NCBI RefSeq assembly: GCF_036322625.1 | Contig: NZ_AP027266.1 | Location: 1,987,001-2,051,000 of the forward strand | DNA length: 64,000 bases | Reading direction: 5' to 3' | Source: Roseicyclus marinus | Lineage (GTDB): Bacteria; Pseudomonadota; Alphaproteobacteria; Rhodobacterales; Rhodobacteraceae | Shown: one piece after another, positions 62,684 to 64,000 of the stretch | How the letters are laid out: every line of letters begins with the position of its first letter | Numbering within the stretch: position 1 is the first letter of the stretch | The notes under the pieces: generated by a model | The model's input: the letters and a program-made list of their open reading frames with translations, nothing else | Databases searched by the model: none | Told to the model about the DNA's origin: nothing | Translations under genes and position numbers: made by a program

Positions 62684-62814
62684 GGCGTGGGCATATCGGT
62701 TGCAGCAACCGCTGTCACCTGGAAAGGATGTCCACCGCGAAGCGATATTGCCTTCCCCTGCGGGCTGCCGTAGTGTTTAATAAAGAATATTAAAATTTTT
62801 TTCGGTTCTGGTCG
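62684..62814. promoter_or_regulatory. AT-rich divergent intergenic region
   Basis: A 131-bp gap between the ABC exporter and the polymerase gene. It ends in a very AT-rich stretch (about 62773-62803) that is a likely promoter for the rightward gene. No defined motif was assigned. Confidence 0.4.
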
Positions 62815-64000
62815 ATGGTAAACGAAGTCAAGGAAAGCCTTTCATATTCAACATCGAAACTGCTTTTCATCGCGACAGCAGTCTTCGCTATTGCAACTTT
62901 AGTGATCGGAAAAACTCCGTTGATGGATCACTCTGGCGCGCTTCTCGTGTGCGCCTTTACCGCGTTACTGGCCCTTGCGCTTCGTTATTCCCCCATTGAG
63001 CTTAAGCCGCATGTTCTTGCTATTGCATGGTTCGCAATTGTTTTTTTTCTCCCACGCCTGTTCACTTTTGCCACGTTCCCTCCCCAGACACTCGGTGCAA
63101 TAGGCCTCGAGCACCTCACGCCGGATCAAGTGACGAAGGGCATGGCCTTTGTCACAATAGGAACCATGGCATTGCTTTTTGGCCTTTGGATCGGCAATCT
63201 TCCATTTTCCAAGAAACCGCTGCTGAATGAAAAGCCCAGTAGGTTAAAATCTCTACCACTTGGTCCAATACTCCTTTATTGGATAGCAGCGCTGGCTGCT
63301 TCATACTATATTTCAATCGTGCTTGAGATAAGCATATTCGGCCCCCCGGAAAACTGGGGAAGCCGCAGCGGCTGGCTCATGCGGATTTTTGACACTGATG
63401 TTGCGTTACTGCTTTTACTCGTCTGGACAGCAGTTCAACTAACCCGGAGCAAGCCGAATTACTGGCTAATTGCGGGGCTACTGATCATTTGGCTTTTTGT
63501 GTCGATGTACCTCGGCTCACGTGGTGGCCCGCTTCGTATTCTTTTTCTTCTTGGACTTGCAAGCATAGCCCTCCACGGCGATCCACGCGTAGGGCTAAGA
63601 AGACTTATCCTTATCGTATCCTTGACTTTTGTGGCGAATGCGCTCGTTTATCCTTTGTCCTCGGCAATACGCTACGGGATTGGCGGGGTTGAGAACGCCG
63701 GTGAACAACTGGTCGCAGATTGGCAGCGAAACCCGCATCCCCCTTCTTACGATCCGGTGCAATTCACTCCGGTGCAACGCATTCTATGGAACAACCAAAC
63801 CATCATCCACGGCGCGCGTCTTGTGACTCCAATTACAACACGGTTAGGCGTCATCGACTATCCGCTGATAATAGTTAATCGGCCGCCGGATCAAGAGGTT
63901 ATCGATCGGTATCTCTCATTAGGATACGCACTACGCAACTACGCCAACAACATGGTGCCGGGTGAACTGTTTCCCGACAATGACGTAATGACCTCACGAG
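62815..64000 (+). CDS. Wzy-like O-antigen polymerase, N-terminal part (runs off the window)
   Basis: An ORF open from ATG 62815 to the window end, giving at least 395 codons. The product is a polytopic membrane protein with about nine helices in the visible part (for example LLFIATAVFAIATLVIG, LLLLLVWTAVQ and WLIAGLLIIWLFV). A conserved-looking periplasmic segment SMYLGSRGGPLRI follows. This fits the oligosaccharide repeat-unit polymerase (Wzy/O-antigen polysaccharide polymerase) type. Base composition is lower in GC than the core genome. The C-terminus is missing. Confidence 0.7.
   Translation, partial: MVNEVKESLSYSTSKLLFIATAVFAIATLVIGKTPLMDHSGALLVCAFTALLALALRYSPIELKPHVLAIAWFAIVFFLPRLFTFATFPPQTLGAIGLEHLTPDQVTKGMAFVTIGTMALLFGLWIGNLPFSKKPLLNEKPSRLKSLPLGPILLYWIAALAASYYISIVLEISIFGPPENWGSRSGWLMRIFDTDVALLLLLVWTAVQLTRSKPNYWLIAGLLIIWLFVSMYLGSRGGPLRILFLLGLASIALHGDPRVGLRRLILIVSLTFVANALVYPLSSAIRYGIGGVENAGEQLVADWQRNPHPPSYDPVQFTPVQRILWNNQTIIHGARLVTPITTRLGVIDYPLIIVNRPPDQEVIDRYLSLGYALRNYANNMVPGELFPDNDVMTSR

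Noticed and set aside
1-64000. CRISPR arrays, rRNA and tRNA genes
   Set aside because: No regularly spaced repeat array or recognisable rRNA or tRNA segment was noticed, including next to the integrase. A dedicated RNA search was not possible.

Overview
The window looks like a chromosome segment from a high-GC alphaproteobacterium, most likely of the Rhodobacterales (Roseobacter/Paracoccaceae group). The reasons are the GC-rich codon use, the many ATGA/GTGA-coupled operons, the TRAP and ABC substrate-binding transport loci, an opgH-opgG glucan locus, and the lptF-lptG-(lptD slot)-surA-pdxA order. No rRNA or tRNA gene and no CRISPR array was recognised.

Left part (1-12 kb): the tail of an oligopeptide-type ABC importer operon (permease end, two ATPases, Asp/Glu/hydantoin-racemase family protein) meets a RidA gene convergently. 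It is followed by a minus-strand operon that appears to encode a complete four-carbon acid sugar pathway: otnI, otnC, otnK, ltnD, a DctM/DctQ/DctP TRAP transporter and denD. A divergent LacI-type regulator sits next to denD, with two near-identical 14-bp operators in the gap. The expected flow is uptake of D-erythronate/L-threonate, oxidation (DenD/LtnD), isomerisation (OtnI), phosphorylation (OtnK) and decarboxylation (OtnC) to dihydroxyacetone phosphate.

Middle (12-48.7 kb): an RND efflux pair; an endonuclease/exonuclease/phosphatase-family protein; opgH-opgG for periplasmic glucans; a cytochrome b561; and a divergent operon of CDP-alcohol phosphatidyltransferase, alkaline-phosphatase-superfamily membrane enzyme and LPG-synthase-type membrane protein. 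Next come two tiny proteins sharing a C-terminal DWASI motif around a TfoX-C-like gene, then a NarL-type regulator divergent from a SUOX-fold exported protein and a hybrid histidine kinase. An AT-rich solitary tyrosine integrase follows. The rest is mostly housekeeping: ndk, MFS, ABC-F, b561, MarC, retropepsin-like protease, holC, pepA, lptF, lptG, surA, pdxA, a DksA-like trio, phosphatase-like, EamA, LpxL-like, DUF1223 and ICMT-like genes. The position normally held by lptD holds only a 54-codon ORF.

Right part (48.7-64 kb): a surface-polysaccharide island with visibly lower GC. It carries an O-antigen ligase-like gene; an operon of HpaI-type aldolase, two SDRs, KdsB-like CMP-sugar synthetase, a GT-B-like protein and KdsC-like phosphatase; three glycosyltransferases; fnlA and fnlC without fnlB; a PglK/MsbA-type ABC exporter; and a Wzy-like polymerase running off the end. 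The aldolase-to-KdsC block is the best candidate for an undescribed pathway, possibly making a CMP-activated 3-deoxy-2-ulosonic or ulosaric acid by aldol addition of pyruvate rather than by a KdsA/NeuB synthase.
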